Source: Rhodococcus sp. KRD197
Lineage (GTDB): Bacteria > Actinomycetota > Actinomycetes > Mycobacteriales > Mycobacteriaceae
NCBI RefSeq assembly: GCF_017168235.1
Contig: NZ_JABFAO010000001.1
Location: 1 to 50,285 of the forward strand
DNA: 50,285 nucleotides
Direction: 5' to 3'
Shown piece by piece: positions 17,632 to 25,832 of this stretch. The notes under the pieces are model-generated. The model was not told the DNA's origin and made no database searches. It saw only the letters and a program-made list of their open reading frames with translations. Numbering within the stretch: position 1 is the first letter of the stretch; every line of letters starts with the position of its first letter. Made by a program: the position numbers and the translations under genes.

Positions 17632-18174
17632 CTACTGATTGCGCTGCATCGTCAGCTCGGCGAGTCGGGTAGCGCTCGCGCAGGGGTCGACGTTCCCGCC
17701 GCGATACTGGACCCACCAGGTGATGGTTCCTGAGTAGGCCGCGGTGATGCCGCAGGATGCCGGATCGCCGGGGCGACGTGAAAGGAAGGCGCTTGCACCG
17801 GACACGCTGACGGACTCGATCGAGTAGTCGAGGTTCTCGGCCAGAGTGCGTTCGCGGCCGAGCGAATTGTCCTCGAACCAGGCGAAAGTCACGTCGATGA
17901 TCCCCGACGGGCCGCTGGCGTTCCACATGCACACTGCCCCGAAGAAGTATTGCTCGATGGCGTCGGCCTGGATGGATTCGGCGATCTGTTCGTTCGGCAC
18001 CGCGACGCATTCCTCGAGCAGCTTGTCGAACTCCTCGCTGGTCTCACCTGCGCCCTCCGCTACCGGTGTGCCGGTGACGGTCGTGCTGCAACTCGCCGCC
18101 AACATCACCACAGTCAGCGTCGATAGAACCGGCACCGCGAGTCGAGTGCAGGGACGTCGAGTGGACGTGGTCAT
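17632..18174 (-). CDS. DUF3558-family lipoprotein
   Basis: The 180-aa protein has a signal peptide with lipobox MLAASC near residue 28 (CTRLAVPVLSTLTVVMLAAS). The mature part has cysteines at CVAVP, VCMWNA, SCGI and DPCASA, spaced as in the DUF3558 lipoproteins of mycobacteria and rhodococci, with the conserved CMW(N) and LAELTM end. These are exported, membrane-anchored proteins of unknown function. It lies 8 nt after a second DUF3558 gene, forming a two-gene operon. ATG at 18174 was chosen because the signal peptide begins there. Confidence 0.88.
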   Translation of the reverse strand: MTTSTRRPCTRLAVPVLSTLTVVMLAASCSTTVTGTPVAEGAGETSEEFDKLLEECVAVPNEQIAESIQADAIEQYFFGAVCMWNASGPSGIIDVTFAWFEDNSLGRERTLAENLDYSIESVSVSGASAFLSRRPGDPASCGITAAYSGTITWWVQYRGGNVDPCASATRLAELTMQRNQ

Positions 18175-18182
18175 GAGGTCAC

Positions 18183-18719
18183 CTACTTCGCATTCTGGAC
18201 GGTCGCGCGCGCGAGGTCTTCGACGACCGAGCAACTGTCCGTCGGGGGTGTTGCGAAGGCGTAGTTGACCGACCAGTGCAGAAAGCCATCCCCGGATTCC
18301 ACCCCGGCCTCGCAGGACAAGTCGTTGCCCCGCGCAGTGAACCCGGGGTGCCCGTCCGCATCGATCTCGGCGATCTCGCGGCCGATTCGCCCGGCGACTG
18401 TTCGTTCGCGGTCTATGGGGCTGCCTCGGTACCAGGTGAACATCGCATATGCGCCGCTGTCGGGCGCGTCCCATCGGCATCGCACCGCGTTCTTCGAGGT
18501 CGACACCAGGCGGGGGATGCCGGTGATGGACGCGAGCTCCTCGTCCGTCATCGATCCACACTCACCAACGAAGAGTTCTTCGGTGCTGCTGCCACCGGCC
18601 GACGGTCCGGCGGAGTCGGGCTCGGACGCTGGATCCGACCCAGCGCATCCAGCGAGAATGAGTGACAGGGCAGCCAGCGCAGCAGTCCCCGCACCGGCAG
18701 CTGTTCCCGTCCTCCACAC
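18183..18719 (-). CDS. DUF3558-family lipoprotein, upstream paralogue
   Basis: About 178 aa from a GTG at 18719, which has GGTAGG about 10 nt upstream; a TTG at 18728 is in frame. The lipoprotein signal ends in LILAGC. The mature part has a Ser/Gly/Pro linker (SAGPSAGGSSTEEL), then CGSMTDEELASITGIP, VRCRWDAP, SCEAGVESGDGFLHWSVNY and SCSVVEDLARATVQNAK. The shared cysteine pattern and C-terminal helix show that it is a diverged paralogue of the next gene. It is probably located on the outer face of the plasma membrane; the function is unknown. Confidence 0.87.
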   Translation of the reverse strand: MWRTGTAAGAGTAALAALSLILAGCAGSDPASEPDSAGPSAGGSSTEELFVGECGSMTDEELASITGIPRLVSTSKNAVRCRWDAPDSGAYAMFTWYRGSPIDRERTVAGRIGREIAEIDADGHPGFTARGNDLSCEAGVESGDGFLHWSVNYAFATPPTDSCSVVEDLARATVQNAK

Positions 18720-18777
18720 GGTGGGCAAGCCTACCGATCCGATCGATTCGATGCGGCCGGACTCGATCGTTCTTCGT

Positions 18778-18798
18778 CACATCAGTCACATCAGTCAC
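18778..18798. repeat. 9-bp tandem repeat in a divergent promoter region
   Basis: CACATCAGT is repeated twice and followed by CAC, giving 2.3 copies. It lies 59 bp upstream of the lipoprotein operon and 113 bp upstream of the divergent gene at 18911, so it could be an operator. Confidence 0.6.
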
Positions 18799-18910
18799 TC
18801 TGTTACCTGATCGATGCGTCCGTGCAACGCAATGTTGTCGCTGCGAGGTCTAGCGTCCAGTCCAGTGCGAAAGGCTCGGCGCATCAGCCGGCCGAATAGG
18901 AGGCCCAGAC

Positions 18911-19222
18911 ATGATGGATCCGCATCGCAAGTCCTGGAATTACGTCGCCGCGATGTTCTCGTACGAATTCCAGGATGGTGGAGTCGATTACGACACCATC
19001 GAGATGATCCACCGCGGCGATGTGCACGAATGGGTTGCCGCCCTGGCCAAGTCGGGACTGTTCGACAAGGCCACCGTCGTCGAAGCCGAGGACACCTGGA
19101 AGACGCGCCCGAGGCTGCTTCTGGACCTGCTGTTGCACGAGGCCGACGAGATGACGCGCCGACGCTGCGACATGGCCTGGTTTTCTCTCGACCGGCTCGC
19201 GCCGATCGCCCAGTCCGGTTAG
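18911..19222 (+). CDS. Small conserved protein of unknown function, paralogue of the gene at 25833
   Basis: The 103-aa soluble protein starts at ATG 18911 with AGGAGG 7 nt upstream. Its core, AAMFSYEFQDGGVDYDTIEM, then VHEWVAALAKSGLFDKAT and TWKTRPRLLLDLLL, closely parallels the product of 25833-26234 (MRAFFCYEFEVDRLDLDSL, EWVEALAMSGLFAATEL, WLTEPRTLVRLLS), including the final RR(C/D)D-type motif. No catalytic residues or membrane segments are obvious; it is mostly helical and acidic. The gene ends 4 nt into the convergent peptidase E-like gene. Confidence 0.8.
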   Translation: MMDPHRKSWNYVAAMFSYEFQDGGVDYDTIEMIHRGDVHEWVAALAKSGLFDKATVVEAEDTWKTRPRLLLDLLLHEADEMTRRRCDMAWFSLDRLAPIAQSG

Positions 19223-19854
19223 ATCCGCTCGAACCGATCGCCGTCCACGACGATGACCTGCTCATCGGTGAGCGTGAGATGGTCGATCTGCTCGCGTTCG
19301 AATCGAGCCACCATCGATCGGGCGGCATCGGTGTGGTCGAGGATCGATCCGTAGTGCGGCACCACCGCGGTATCGATCAGTCCCAATCCGCTCCACACAA
19401 CGTCGCCGCCGACCGCCTCGACGTCGGCCGGATCGTCCGCAGTTTCGACTCCCCGCAGCGTTGGCGACGCCACGCATGCCCCGGCGCTGTAGCCGGCGAA
19501 GACGAGGTCCCCGTCCCGCACGCGCGAGACGATCGGGTCCTCGGCCCCGCACCGGGCCAGCTGCGATCTGAGCACGAAGGTGTTGCCGCCGCGGACCCAC
19601 AGTGTGCCCGCCGAGTCCAGTTCCGTTGCCAGCTCGTCGGGTCGGCCGCGAAACTGTCGCAGGTCGAGTTCGAATGGATCCAAGCCGAGTCTGCGCAACC
19701 CGGTCATCTCGCTTGCGAGCGCGGAATCGCGCGCTGCAGCAGGCCACGCGTCCGCCGCATTGGCGATGACCGCAACGCGTGGACGATCGCGAGTCAGGGC
19801 CACGAAACGGGCGACGTGCACGCCGAAACGGTACGAGGCGAGGAACAATTTCAC
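19219..19854 (-). CDS. Peptidase E-like protein (S51, class I glutamine amidotransferase-like fold)
   Basis: The 211-aa protein has the S51 nucleophile elbow FAGYSAGACVASP near residue 120, WVRGGNTFVLRSQLARCG before it, and VVPHYGSILDHTD after it, which carries the candidate catalytic His. The fold matches peptidase E / cyanophycinase-like proteins; peptidase E cleaves Asp-X dipeptides, but the substrate here is unknown. Its GTG overlaps the HIT-gene stop by 4 nt (GTGA), so the two genes are co-transcribed. It is cytoplasmic, with no signal peptide. Confidence 0.88.
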   Translation of the reverse strand: MKLFLASYRFGVHVARFVALTRDRPRVAVIANAADAWPAAARDSALASEMTGLRRLGLDPFELDLRQFRGRPDELATELDSAGTLWVRGGNTFVLRSQLARCGAEDPIVSRVRDGDLVFAGYSAGACVASPTLRGVETADDPADVEAVGGDVVWSGLGLIDTAVVPHYGSILDHTDAARSMVARFEREQIDHLTLTDEQVIVVDGDRFERI

Positions 19855-20300
19855 CGGTGGTCCTCGGCGGCGAGCCGTTCCATGCCCGCCCGAATTGCTT
19901 CGGCCGTCGCCTCCTGATCTTTGGGACGTCGAGTGAGGAAACCCGCCACGAAGCGCAGTTTGTCACCGTTCCATCGCGGTACGACGTGAAGGTGCGTGTG
20001 GAACACCGTCTGGAACGCGGCCTTGCCATCGTTGAGAACAAGGTTGGAGCCGTCCGCGCGTAAATCGGAGCGTCGGAGCGCCTTCGCGATCTGTTGCCCC
20101 GCGTCGAACATTGCTTGTCCGATCGAGGGCTCGAGCGATTCGAGATCCGCCGAGTGCGCCTTGGGGATGACCAGAACATGACCGCGAGTGACGGGGCGGA
20201 TATCGAGGAAGGCGAGGATGTCGTCGGTATCGAGCACGATATTCGCCGGCGCGTCGCCGGCGACGATCCCGCAGAAGATGCAGTTGTCCACGCGGGTCAC
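19851..20300 (-). CDS. HIT-family (HINT-like) nucleotide hydrolase
   Basis: The 149-aa protein shows CIFCGIVAGDAPANIVLDTD at the N-terminus, RPVTRGHVLVIPKAHS in the middle and the histidine triad FHTHLHVVPRW near residue 108. This is the HINT branch of the HIT superfamily, which hydrolyses phosphoramidate bonds in nucleotides such as AMP-lysine. GTG at 20300 follows GAGG by 5 nt. The C-terminal extension after the triad is typical of actinobacterial members. It is first in a two-gene operon with the peptidase E-like gene and divergent from the transhydrogenase operon. Confidence 0.93.
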   Translation of the reverse strand: MTRVDNCIFCGIVAGDAPANIVLDTDDILAFLDIRPVTRGHVLVIPKAHSADLESLEPSIGQAMFDAGQQIAKALRRSDLRADGSNLVLNDGKAAFQTVFHTHLHVVPRWNGDKLRFVAGFLTRRPKDQEATAEAIRAGMERLAAEDHR

Positions 20301-20531
20301 TCTAGCCTCGACCGATCGCTATGATGTCGATCACATCTGGCGATTGCCGTGCACGTCGCGAATGTTCGGATTCGATTCAGAGCGCGCGACTGTGGCGTGC
20401 GTTACCTCAGGTTCGGTGAACCTAGCTATCATCAGTGACCTTGTGCCTTGTCGCATGGATCTTGCCAGTCGTCGCTCGGATGCAGCCATTCGTCGACGTG
20501 CCGGCACCATTCAACTCAGGAAGTCGGAGAT

Positions 20532-21656
20532 TTGGAAACATCGGAGAGTACTGAGAACGCAACGAGCAGTGGGGGGACCACCCGTGTCGGCGTCGTACGC
20601 GAATCGGGGGAGGGTGAGCGCCGGGTTGCGCTCGTTCCCAAGATCGTGGCCTCGCTCATCGGCAAAGGTGTCGAGGTCGTGGTGGAGTCCGGCGCAGGAT
20701 TGGGTGCGCTCATTCCGGACGAGTTGTACGTCGCGGCCGGTGCCACGATCGGCGACCCCTGGTCCTCGGACGTCGTGGTCAAGGTAGCCCCACCGACCGA
20801 GGCCGAGATCGCGAAAATGAGCTCCGGCACGACCCTCATCGGGTTCCTCGCGCCCCGCAACGCGGACAACAGTATCGGCGCGTTGAAGGCCGCGGGAATC
20901 GAAGCCTTTGCCGTCGAGGCGATTCCGCGTATCTCGCGTGCCCAGGTCATGGACGCACTGTCTTCCCAGGCGAACGTCGCGGGATACAAGTCCGTGCTGT
21001 TGGCTGCTTCGGAGTCGACGCGATTTTTCCCGATGCTGACCACCGCTGCCGGCACGGTCAAGCCTGCCACCGTGCTCGTACTCGGCGTTGGAGTTGCAGG
21101 TCTGCAAGCGCTGGCAACCGCCAAGAGGCTCGGTGGCCGACCGACCGGATACGACGTGCGTCCCGAAGTTGCCGACCAGGTGCGGTCCGTCGGCGCGCAG
21201 TGGCTCGACCTCGGCATCGATGCCGCAGGCGAAGGCGGCTACGCGCGTGAGCTGACCGACGCCGAGCGCACACAGCAGCAACAGGCACTCGAAGAAGCCA
21301 TCAAGGGTTTCGACGTCGTCATCACCACCGCTCTGGTGCCGGGGCGGCCCGCGCCGCGCCTGGTCACCGCAGCCGCTGTCGAGGGCATGAAGCCCGGCAG
21401 CGTCGTGGTGGATCTCGCCGGTGAGACGGGCGGCAACTGCGAGCTGACCGAGCCGGGACAGACCGTCGTCAAGCACGACGTCACCATCTGCTCCCCGTTG
21501 AATCTGCCTGCGACGATGCCCGAGCACGCCAGCGAGCTCTACTCGAAGAACATCTCGGCACTGCTCGAACTCATGCTCACCGACGGCCGACTCGCCCCCG
21601 ATTTCTCGGACGAGGTCCTCGCCGGTGCGTGCGTGACACGTGAGAAGGAGAACTGA
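20532..21656 (+). CDS. pntA: NAD(P) transhydrogenase alpha subunit, part 1 (PntAA)
   Basis: The 374-aa soluble subunit binds NAD(H). It has the alanine dehydrogenase/transhydrogenase start TRVGVVRESGEGERRVALVP, the loop NADNSIGALKAAG, the Rossmann motif VLVLGVGVAGLQALATAKR near residue 178 and VVVDLAGETGGNCE near 290. With the next two genes it forms proton-translocating transhydrogenase, which moves hydride from NADH to NADP+ using the proton gradient. The start is probably TTG at 20532, 9 nt after AGGAA; TTG at 20448 is in frame without support. It has no membrane segment, as expected for the three-gene form. Confidence 0.93.
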   Translation: METSESTENATSSGGTTRVGVVRESGEGERRVALVPKIVASLIGKGVEVVVESGAGLGALIPDELYVAAGATIGDPWSSDVVVKVAPPTEAEIAKMSSGTTLIGFLAPRNADNSIGALKAAGIEAFAVEAIPRISRAQVMDALSSQANVAGYKSVLLAASESTRFFPMLTTAAGTVKPATVLVLGVGVAGLQALATAKRLGGRPTGYDVRPEVADQVRSVGAQWLDLGIDAAGEGGYARELTDAERTQQQQALEEAIKGFDVVITTALVPGRPAPRLVTAAAVEGMKPGSVVVDLAGETGGNCELTEPGQTVVKHDVTICSPLNLPATMPEHASELYSKNISALLELMLTDGRLAPDFSDEVLAGACVTREKEN

Positions 21657-21982
21657 TGTACACCCCGCTACTTGCGAATATCGCGATCCTGGTCTTGTCC
21701 GGGTTCGTGGGGTTCGCGGTGATCTCCAAGGTGCCCAACACCCTGCACACTCCGTTGATGTCGGGCACCAACGCCATCCACGGCATCGTCGTTCTCGGCG
21801 CCCTGGTGGTGCTCGGAAAGGTGGAGAGTCCGTCGATCGGTCTGCAGATCATCCTGTTCGTGGCTCTGGTGTTCGGAACTGTCAACGTGATCGGTGGATT
21901 CGTCGTCACCGACCGCATGCTCGGAATGTTCAAGTCCAAGCCTGTCGCCCCCACGGCAACCTCGAAGGGGGCTGACTCCTGA
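21656..21982 (+). CDS. pntAB: NAD(P) transhydrogenase alpha subunit, part 2 (PntAB)
   Basis: The 108-aa membrane protein has about three segments: LLANIAILVLSGFVGFAVI, HGIVVLGALVVLG and IILFVALVFGTVNVIGGFVV, and the family motif MSGTNAIHGI. It supplies part of the proton channel (domain II). Its ATG overlaps the pntA stop in TGATG, and its own stop overlaps the pntB start in the same way, so the three subunits are translationally coupled. Confidence 0.93.
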   Translation: MYTPLLANIAILVLSGFVGFAVISKVPNTLHTPLMSGTNAIHGIVVLGALVVLGKVESPSIGLQIILFVALVFGTVNVIGGFVVTDRMLGMFKSKPVAPTATSKGADS

Positions 21983-23403
21983 TGGACAATCTCGTCAACA
22001 TCCTCTACATCATCGCGTTCGCGATGTTCATCTACGGCCTGATGGGATTGACCGGGCCCAAGACTGCTGTGCGCGGCAACAAGATCGCTGCAGCGGGCAT
22101 GGGTCTGGCCGTGGTCGCAACTCTGATCGCGGTGCGCGACACCGAGAACTGGATCCTCATCGCCGCCGGGCTTGCCGTGGGTATCGCACTCGGCATCCCG
22201 CCGGCGCTACGCGTGAAGATGACAGCCATGCCGCAGTTGGTGGCACTGTTCAACGGCGTCGGCGGCGGCACCGTCGCGTTGATCGCGTGGGCTGAATTCC
22301 TCGACACATCCGGCTTCTCCAACTTCCAGCACGGCGAATCGCCGACGGTGCATATCGTCATCGGGTCGCTCTTCGCAGCGATCATCGGCTCGATCTCGTT
22401 CTGGGGTTCGCTGATCGCGTTCCTCAAACTGCAGGAGACACTGCCGGGTAGTCCGATCACGATCGGCAAGCTCCAGCAACCGATGAATGCACTCCTGCTC
22501 ATCGGCGCGGTAGCGGCAGCTGTCGTCATCGGCATCAACGCCACTCCAGGCGGCGGAGTGTCGCAGTGGTGGATCGTCGCAGTGCTGGTGCTCGCAGGCG
22601 TCCTCGGATTGACGGTGGTGCTGCCCATCGGCGGCGCCGACATGCCGGTGGTGATCTCGCTGCTCAACGCGTTGACCGGACTTTCGGCGGCGGCGGCCGG
22701 TCTGGCTCTGAACAACACCGCGATGATCGTGGCGGGCATGATCGTCGGTGCCTCGGGCTCCATCCTGACGAACCTGATGGCCAAGGCGATGAACCGGTCC
22801 ATCCCGGCGATCGTCGCGGGCGGCTTCGGCGGTGGCGACGCGGTTGCCGGCCCTGCCGGTGCCGGTGGTGGCACGGCGAAGGCCACCTCCGCCGCAGACG
22901 CAGCCATCCAGATGGCGTACGCCAACCAGGTCATCGTCGTTCCCGGTTACGGACTTGCCGTCGCGCAGGCCCAGCACGCGGTCAAGGACATGGCCAAACT
23001 GCTCGAAGCGAAAGGCGTCGAGGTCAAGTACGCCATTCATCCTGTCGCCGGTCGTATGCCCGGCCATATGAACGTGCTGCTCGCCGAGGCCGATGTCGAG
23101 TACGACGCCATGAAGGAAATGGACGACATCAACGACGAGTTCGCGCGCACCGACGTGACGCTGGTGATCGGCGCCAACGACGTCACCAACCCTGCGGCTC
23201 GCAACGATCCGTCATCGCCGATTCACGGCATGCCGATCCTCAACGTGGATCAGTCCAGATCGGTGATCGTGCTCAAGCGGTCGATGAACTCCGGCTTCGC
23301 CGGTATCGAAAACCCACTGTTCTTCGCCGAGGGCACCTCGATGCTCTTCGGTGATGCGAAGAAGTCGGTCTCCGAGGTCTCCGAGGAGCTCAAGGCGCTG
23401 TAG
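21982..23403 (+). CDS. pntB: NAD(P) transhydrogenase beta subunit (PntB)
   Basis: The 473-aa protein has about eight membrane segments in the first 270 residues (for example ILYIIAFAMFIYGLMGLTG and PQLVALFNGVGGGTVALIAW) and then the NADP-binding domain III: VIVVPGYGLAVAQAQHAVKD, HPVAGRMPGHMNVLLAEA, VTLVIGANDVTNPAAR and DQSRSVIVLKRSM. Together with PntAA and PntAB it couples proton entry to NADPH formation. The length is normal. A long hairpin 20 nt after the stop probably ends the operon. Confidence 0.95.
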   Translation: MDNLVNILYIIAFAMFIYGLMGLTGPKTAVRGNKIAAAGMGLAVVATLIAVRDTENWILIAAGLAVGIALGIPPALRVKMTAMPQLVALFNGVGGGTVALIAWAEFLDTSGFSNFQHGESPTVHIVIGSLFAAIIGSISFWGSLIAFLKLQETLPGSPITIGKLQQPMNALLLIGAVAAAVVIGINATPGGGVSQWWIVAVLVLAGVLGLTVVLPIGGADMPVVISLLNALTGLSAAAAGLALNNTAMIVAGMIVGASGSILTNLMAKAMNRSIPAIVAGGFGGGDAVAGPAGAGGGTAKATSAADAAIQMAYANQVIVVPGYGLAVAQAQHAVKDMAKLLEAKGVEVKYAIHPVAGRMPGHMNVLLAEADVEYDAMKEMDDINDEFARTDVTLVIGANDVTNPAARNDPSSPIHGMPILNVDQSRSVIVLKRSMNSGFAGIENPLFFAEGTSMLFGDAKKSVSEVSEELKAL

Positions 23404-23422
23404 ACACCTGCAACGCTGAAGA

Positions 23423-23491
23423 GCCGTAGGGCCCGTGCGTGCGTGATTGCCTTTTGAAGAAGGGTAACCACGCGCACACGGGCCCTACGGC
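23423..23491 (+). terminator. Long imperfect hairpin after pntB
   Basis: Arms GCCGTAGGGCCCGTGCGTGCGTG (split as 23423-23445) and its near complement at 23469-23491 form a 23-bp stem with two mismatches around a 23-nt loop. It lies between the pntB stop and the stop of the convergent membrane protein gene, so it could end both transcripts. Confidence 0.75.
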
Positions 23492-23495
23492 GTTC

Positions 23496-24200
23496 TCACC
23501 GCCTGCGCAGTGCCATGGCCGCGGTATCGAGGGGGTTCTGCGCCTCCCGCTCCGCGGCGACGGGGGAGTACACCATCACGGCGGAGGAACCAGCCCACCA
23601 TGCCGCGATGATGAGCAGCGTCGTGGTGACGCCGACGACCGATGCGGAACCTCCGACGACGGCCGCGCCCGCAACGGCCACCGCGGCAACAGTGCCCAGA
23701 CCCCAGATCATCGGGGCAAAGCGCGCGGATGCAACCAATGTCGACGCGCATATCAGCGACAGGGCTGCCGCCACGTAGCCGCTCGGCAGAGCCGATGCCG
23801 GAACTGCACCATCTGCCCAGGTCCGTACCGCCGCAGTGGTGAGCGAGGTACCCACCACCAAGGAAATGACGGAGCCGATGGCGTAGGGGAGCTTCCTGAT
23901 CAACGCCACGACGGTGAGAGCGGAGACGGCGATCAGAACGGGTGTGATCCCGAAGAACTGCAGCAGGGTTTCCGACGGTGCAGTCAGGCTCGGAACGATC
24001 GCCCTCGAGTGGGGATAGGTGACACCTACGATCGGAAGTACGGCGAGAACGGCCACCAGAGCGAGCACGGCCGCGGCACCGGCACATGCACGCCGGATCG
24101 TTGCCCGTCGCCTTTCGACGGCTCTATGGTCCTGGTCGGTACCCGCTGCCACATTTCCTTCGAGTTCGATCAGTTCCATGCTGTCCGTGTCCGACGCCAT
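23496..24200 (-). CDS. Integral membrane protein of unknown function
   Basis: The 234-aa protein has a charged N-terminal tail of about 40 residues (ELIELEGN; RRRATIRRA) and then about six hydrophobic segments, among them AVLALVAVLAVLPIVGV, ITPVLIAVSALTVVALI, IGSVISLVVGTSLTTAAV and TTTLLIIAAWWAGSSAVMV. A mid-protein extracytoplasmic loop contains RTWADGAVPAS. The C-terminal EREAQNPLDTAAMALRRR tail is cytoplasmic if the positive-inside rule holds. No family was recognised. The ATG at 24200 follows a purine-rich stretch. Confidence 0.75.
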   Translation of the reverse strand: MASDTDSMELIELEGNVAAGTDQDHRAVERRRATIRRACAGAAAVLALVAVLAVLPIVGVTYPHSRAIVPSLTAPSETLLQFFGITPVLIAVSALTVVALIRKLPYAIGSVISLVVGTSLTTAAVRTWADGAVPASALPSGYVAAALSLICASTLVASARFAPMIWGLGTVAAVAVAGAAVVGGSASVVGVTTTLLIIAAWWAGSSAVMVYSPVAAEREAQNPLDTAAMALRRR

Positions 24201-24338
24201 GTTTTCTCGAGCCCCCTTTGCCTGTCCTGCTGTTACGCGTAGTACTCGGTTGTTCTTGTACGAGGATGCAACACGATTCTGAGCGTGCAGTGTGAGGGTG
24301 CCGTCGACACGGTCCGAAAAACCTCGATCGGCAGGCGC

Positions 24339-25550
24339 TCAACATTGGGTGCGCGAGGGCCGGACGATCCCAGCGCCGGCCGCTGCGGCGAGGGTGAGCA
24401 CGAGCGGCACGGCCATCGCTGTCGTCAGCGAGGCGAAGTGGGAGATCCACCCGATGACGGCTGGTCCGGCAAGGAAGCCCACGTAGCCCATTCCCACTAC
24501 GCGTGACATGTTGGTGCCGCTGGCGCCGGCGCTGAGGTTGCCGGCGCTGGTGAAGATCTGAGGAATGCTGCCGGAGAGCCCGAGACCGAAGGCTGCCCAG
24601 CCGGCGAGTGTCAGCGGGAGCCAGTTCGAAAACAGGACCATCGACATTCCGGCGGCGGCGATCACATTGCCGTAACGCACTACGGCGACCGGGCCGAATC
24701 GTTCGCTCACCCGATCTGCGCAGAATCTACCGACCGTCATCATTGCGGCGAAGAAGCCGAAAGCCAGGGCGGCGGCACCGTCGCCGGTCTGCAGATGCTC
24801 GGCGACCTGCAGGGTGCTCCAGTCGTTCGCGACGCCCTCGGAGAGCAGTAGCGCGAAGGCCAAGCCTCCCAGCGCGAGAACCCGCGGTGAGAGGCGGCCA
24901 CGAGCGTCCGACGATAACGGTCCCGCATCGGAGACGGGTCCCGAACCCTGTCCGGAGTCCGCCGCGGGGTCGAGCAGGAACGGCCGACACACCCCGATCC
25001 CGAGTAGTCCGACGACAGCGGCGCTACCCATCGACACCACGATCGGCACCTCCGCGGTGAGTGTCGCGGCTCCCACCAGCGAACCGATGACGCCACCGAC
25101 GGAGAACAACGCATGAAACGCGGACAGGATCGGCCTGCCGTAGAACCGTTCCACTGCTACTGCCTGGGAGTTCATCGAGACATCGAGTGAGCCGTTGAGG
25201 GCGCCGAGCACGAACAGTGCGGCGCCCAGCGCTGCGGGGCTTGTCGAGAGGGCCGGTCCGAGCAGTGCGCACGCCATCAGGGCACCCGAAATGGTCACGA
25301 GACGGTTACTGCCGAACCTGTCGGACAACGGGCCGGACGCTTGCATGCCGAGGATCGCGCCGGCGGCGAGGAGGAGAAGCAGCGATCCAAGCGTCGCGTG
25401 GGTGATGTCGGTGCGTCGCTCGATCGTGGGAATGTGCACGACCCAGATGGCGAAAAGGAAACCGTTGATCCCGAAAACGCCGAAGATTGCGCCCCGGGCG
25501 CGGCGCAAACCGAGAGTTGGTTGCGCAGGCGTATGAACCACGGAACCCAA
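24339..25550 (-). CDS. MFS transporter, YbjJ-like
   Basis: The 403-aa protein has twelve predicted membrane helices. Signature pieces are GVFGINGFLFAIWVVHIPT at the first helix, LSDRFGSNRLVTISG in the loop between helices 2 and 3 (the MFS motif A region), LFVLGALNGSLDVSMNSQAV and FHALFSVGGVIGSL. These resemble the YbjJ-type sugar/unknown transporters of the major facilitator family. The substrate is unknown. The start is probably TTG at 25550, with AGG 5 nt upstream; GTG at 25541 is also possible. Confidence 0.9.
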   Translation of the reverse strand: MGSVVHTPAQPTLGLRRARGAIFGVFGINGFLFAIWVVHIPTIERRTDITHATLGSLLLLLAAGAILGMQASGPLSDRFGSNRLVTISGALMACALLGPALSTSPAALGAALFVLGALNGSLDVSMNSQAVAVERFYGRPILSAFHALFSVGGVIGSLVGAATLTAEVPIVVSMGSAAVVGLLGIGVCRPFLLDPAADSGQGSGPVSDAGPLSSDARGRLSPRVLALGGLAFALLLSEGVANDWSTLQVAEHLQTGDGAAALAFGFFAAMMTVGRFCADRVSERFGPVAVVRYGNVIAAAGMSMVLFSNWLPLTLAGWAAFGLGLSGSIPQIFTSAGNLSAGASGTNMSRVVGMGYVGFLAGPAVIGWISHFASLTTAMAVPLVLTLAAAAGAGIVRPSRTQC

Positions 25551-25647
25551 CGCTACCTGGTGCTTCGTGCGAGAGCGGCGCTCGATGCGAGAGGGTAGTT
25601 GTGGAAAGTATTCGTAGCAGCGTGCAGATCGGACGCCCTGGGATGTA

Positions 25648-25663
25648 TGTGACGCTAATCACA
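25648..25663. promoter_or_regulatory. CRP/GlxR-type operator
   Basis: TGTGACGCTAATCACA is a perfect TGTGA-N6-TCACA palindrome, the binding consensus of CRP-family regulators (GlxR/Crp in actinobacteria). It lies in the 282-bp divergent space, 98 bp upstream of the MFS start and 170 bp upstream of the small-protein start. Either gene could be cAMP-controlled. Confidence 0.7.
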
Positions 25664-25832
25664 TCATCCGGTTTGATCTGGCCACACTCAGCGAAAGAAG
25701 CGTAGTTTCGAAGCATCGGGCAAGAGCGCGGATACGTTACAACTCGTTGGTAACGATATGACAACGGCGCCCAGCGGCCCACGATGATGTGAGCCGGAGA
25801 GCCGCACAGCGAAGCCGATCGAAGGAGAAATC

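Noticed and set aside
20322..20337. ATGATGTCGATCACAT between the HIT gene and pntA as a CRP-type site
   Set aside because: The left half lacks TGTGA and the spacing is wrong; only the right half resembles the consensus.
20511..21527. A 338-codon minus-strand frame opposite pntA
   Set aside because: A shadow frame; pntA is well supported by motifs and by coupling to pntAB.
23423..23491. The pntB hairpin as a structured regulatory RNA
   Set aside because: Its place between two convergent stop codons is explained better by a bidirectional terminator; no conserved RNA motif is recognised.
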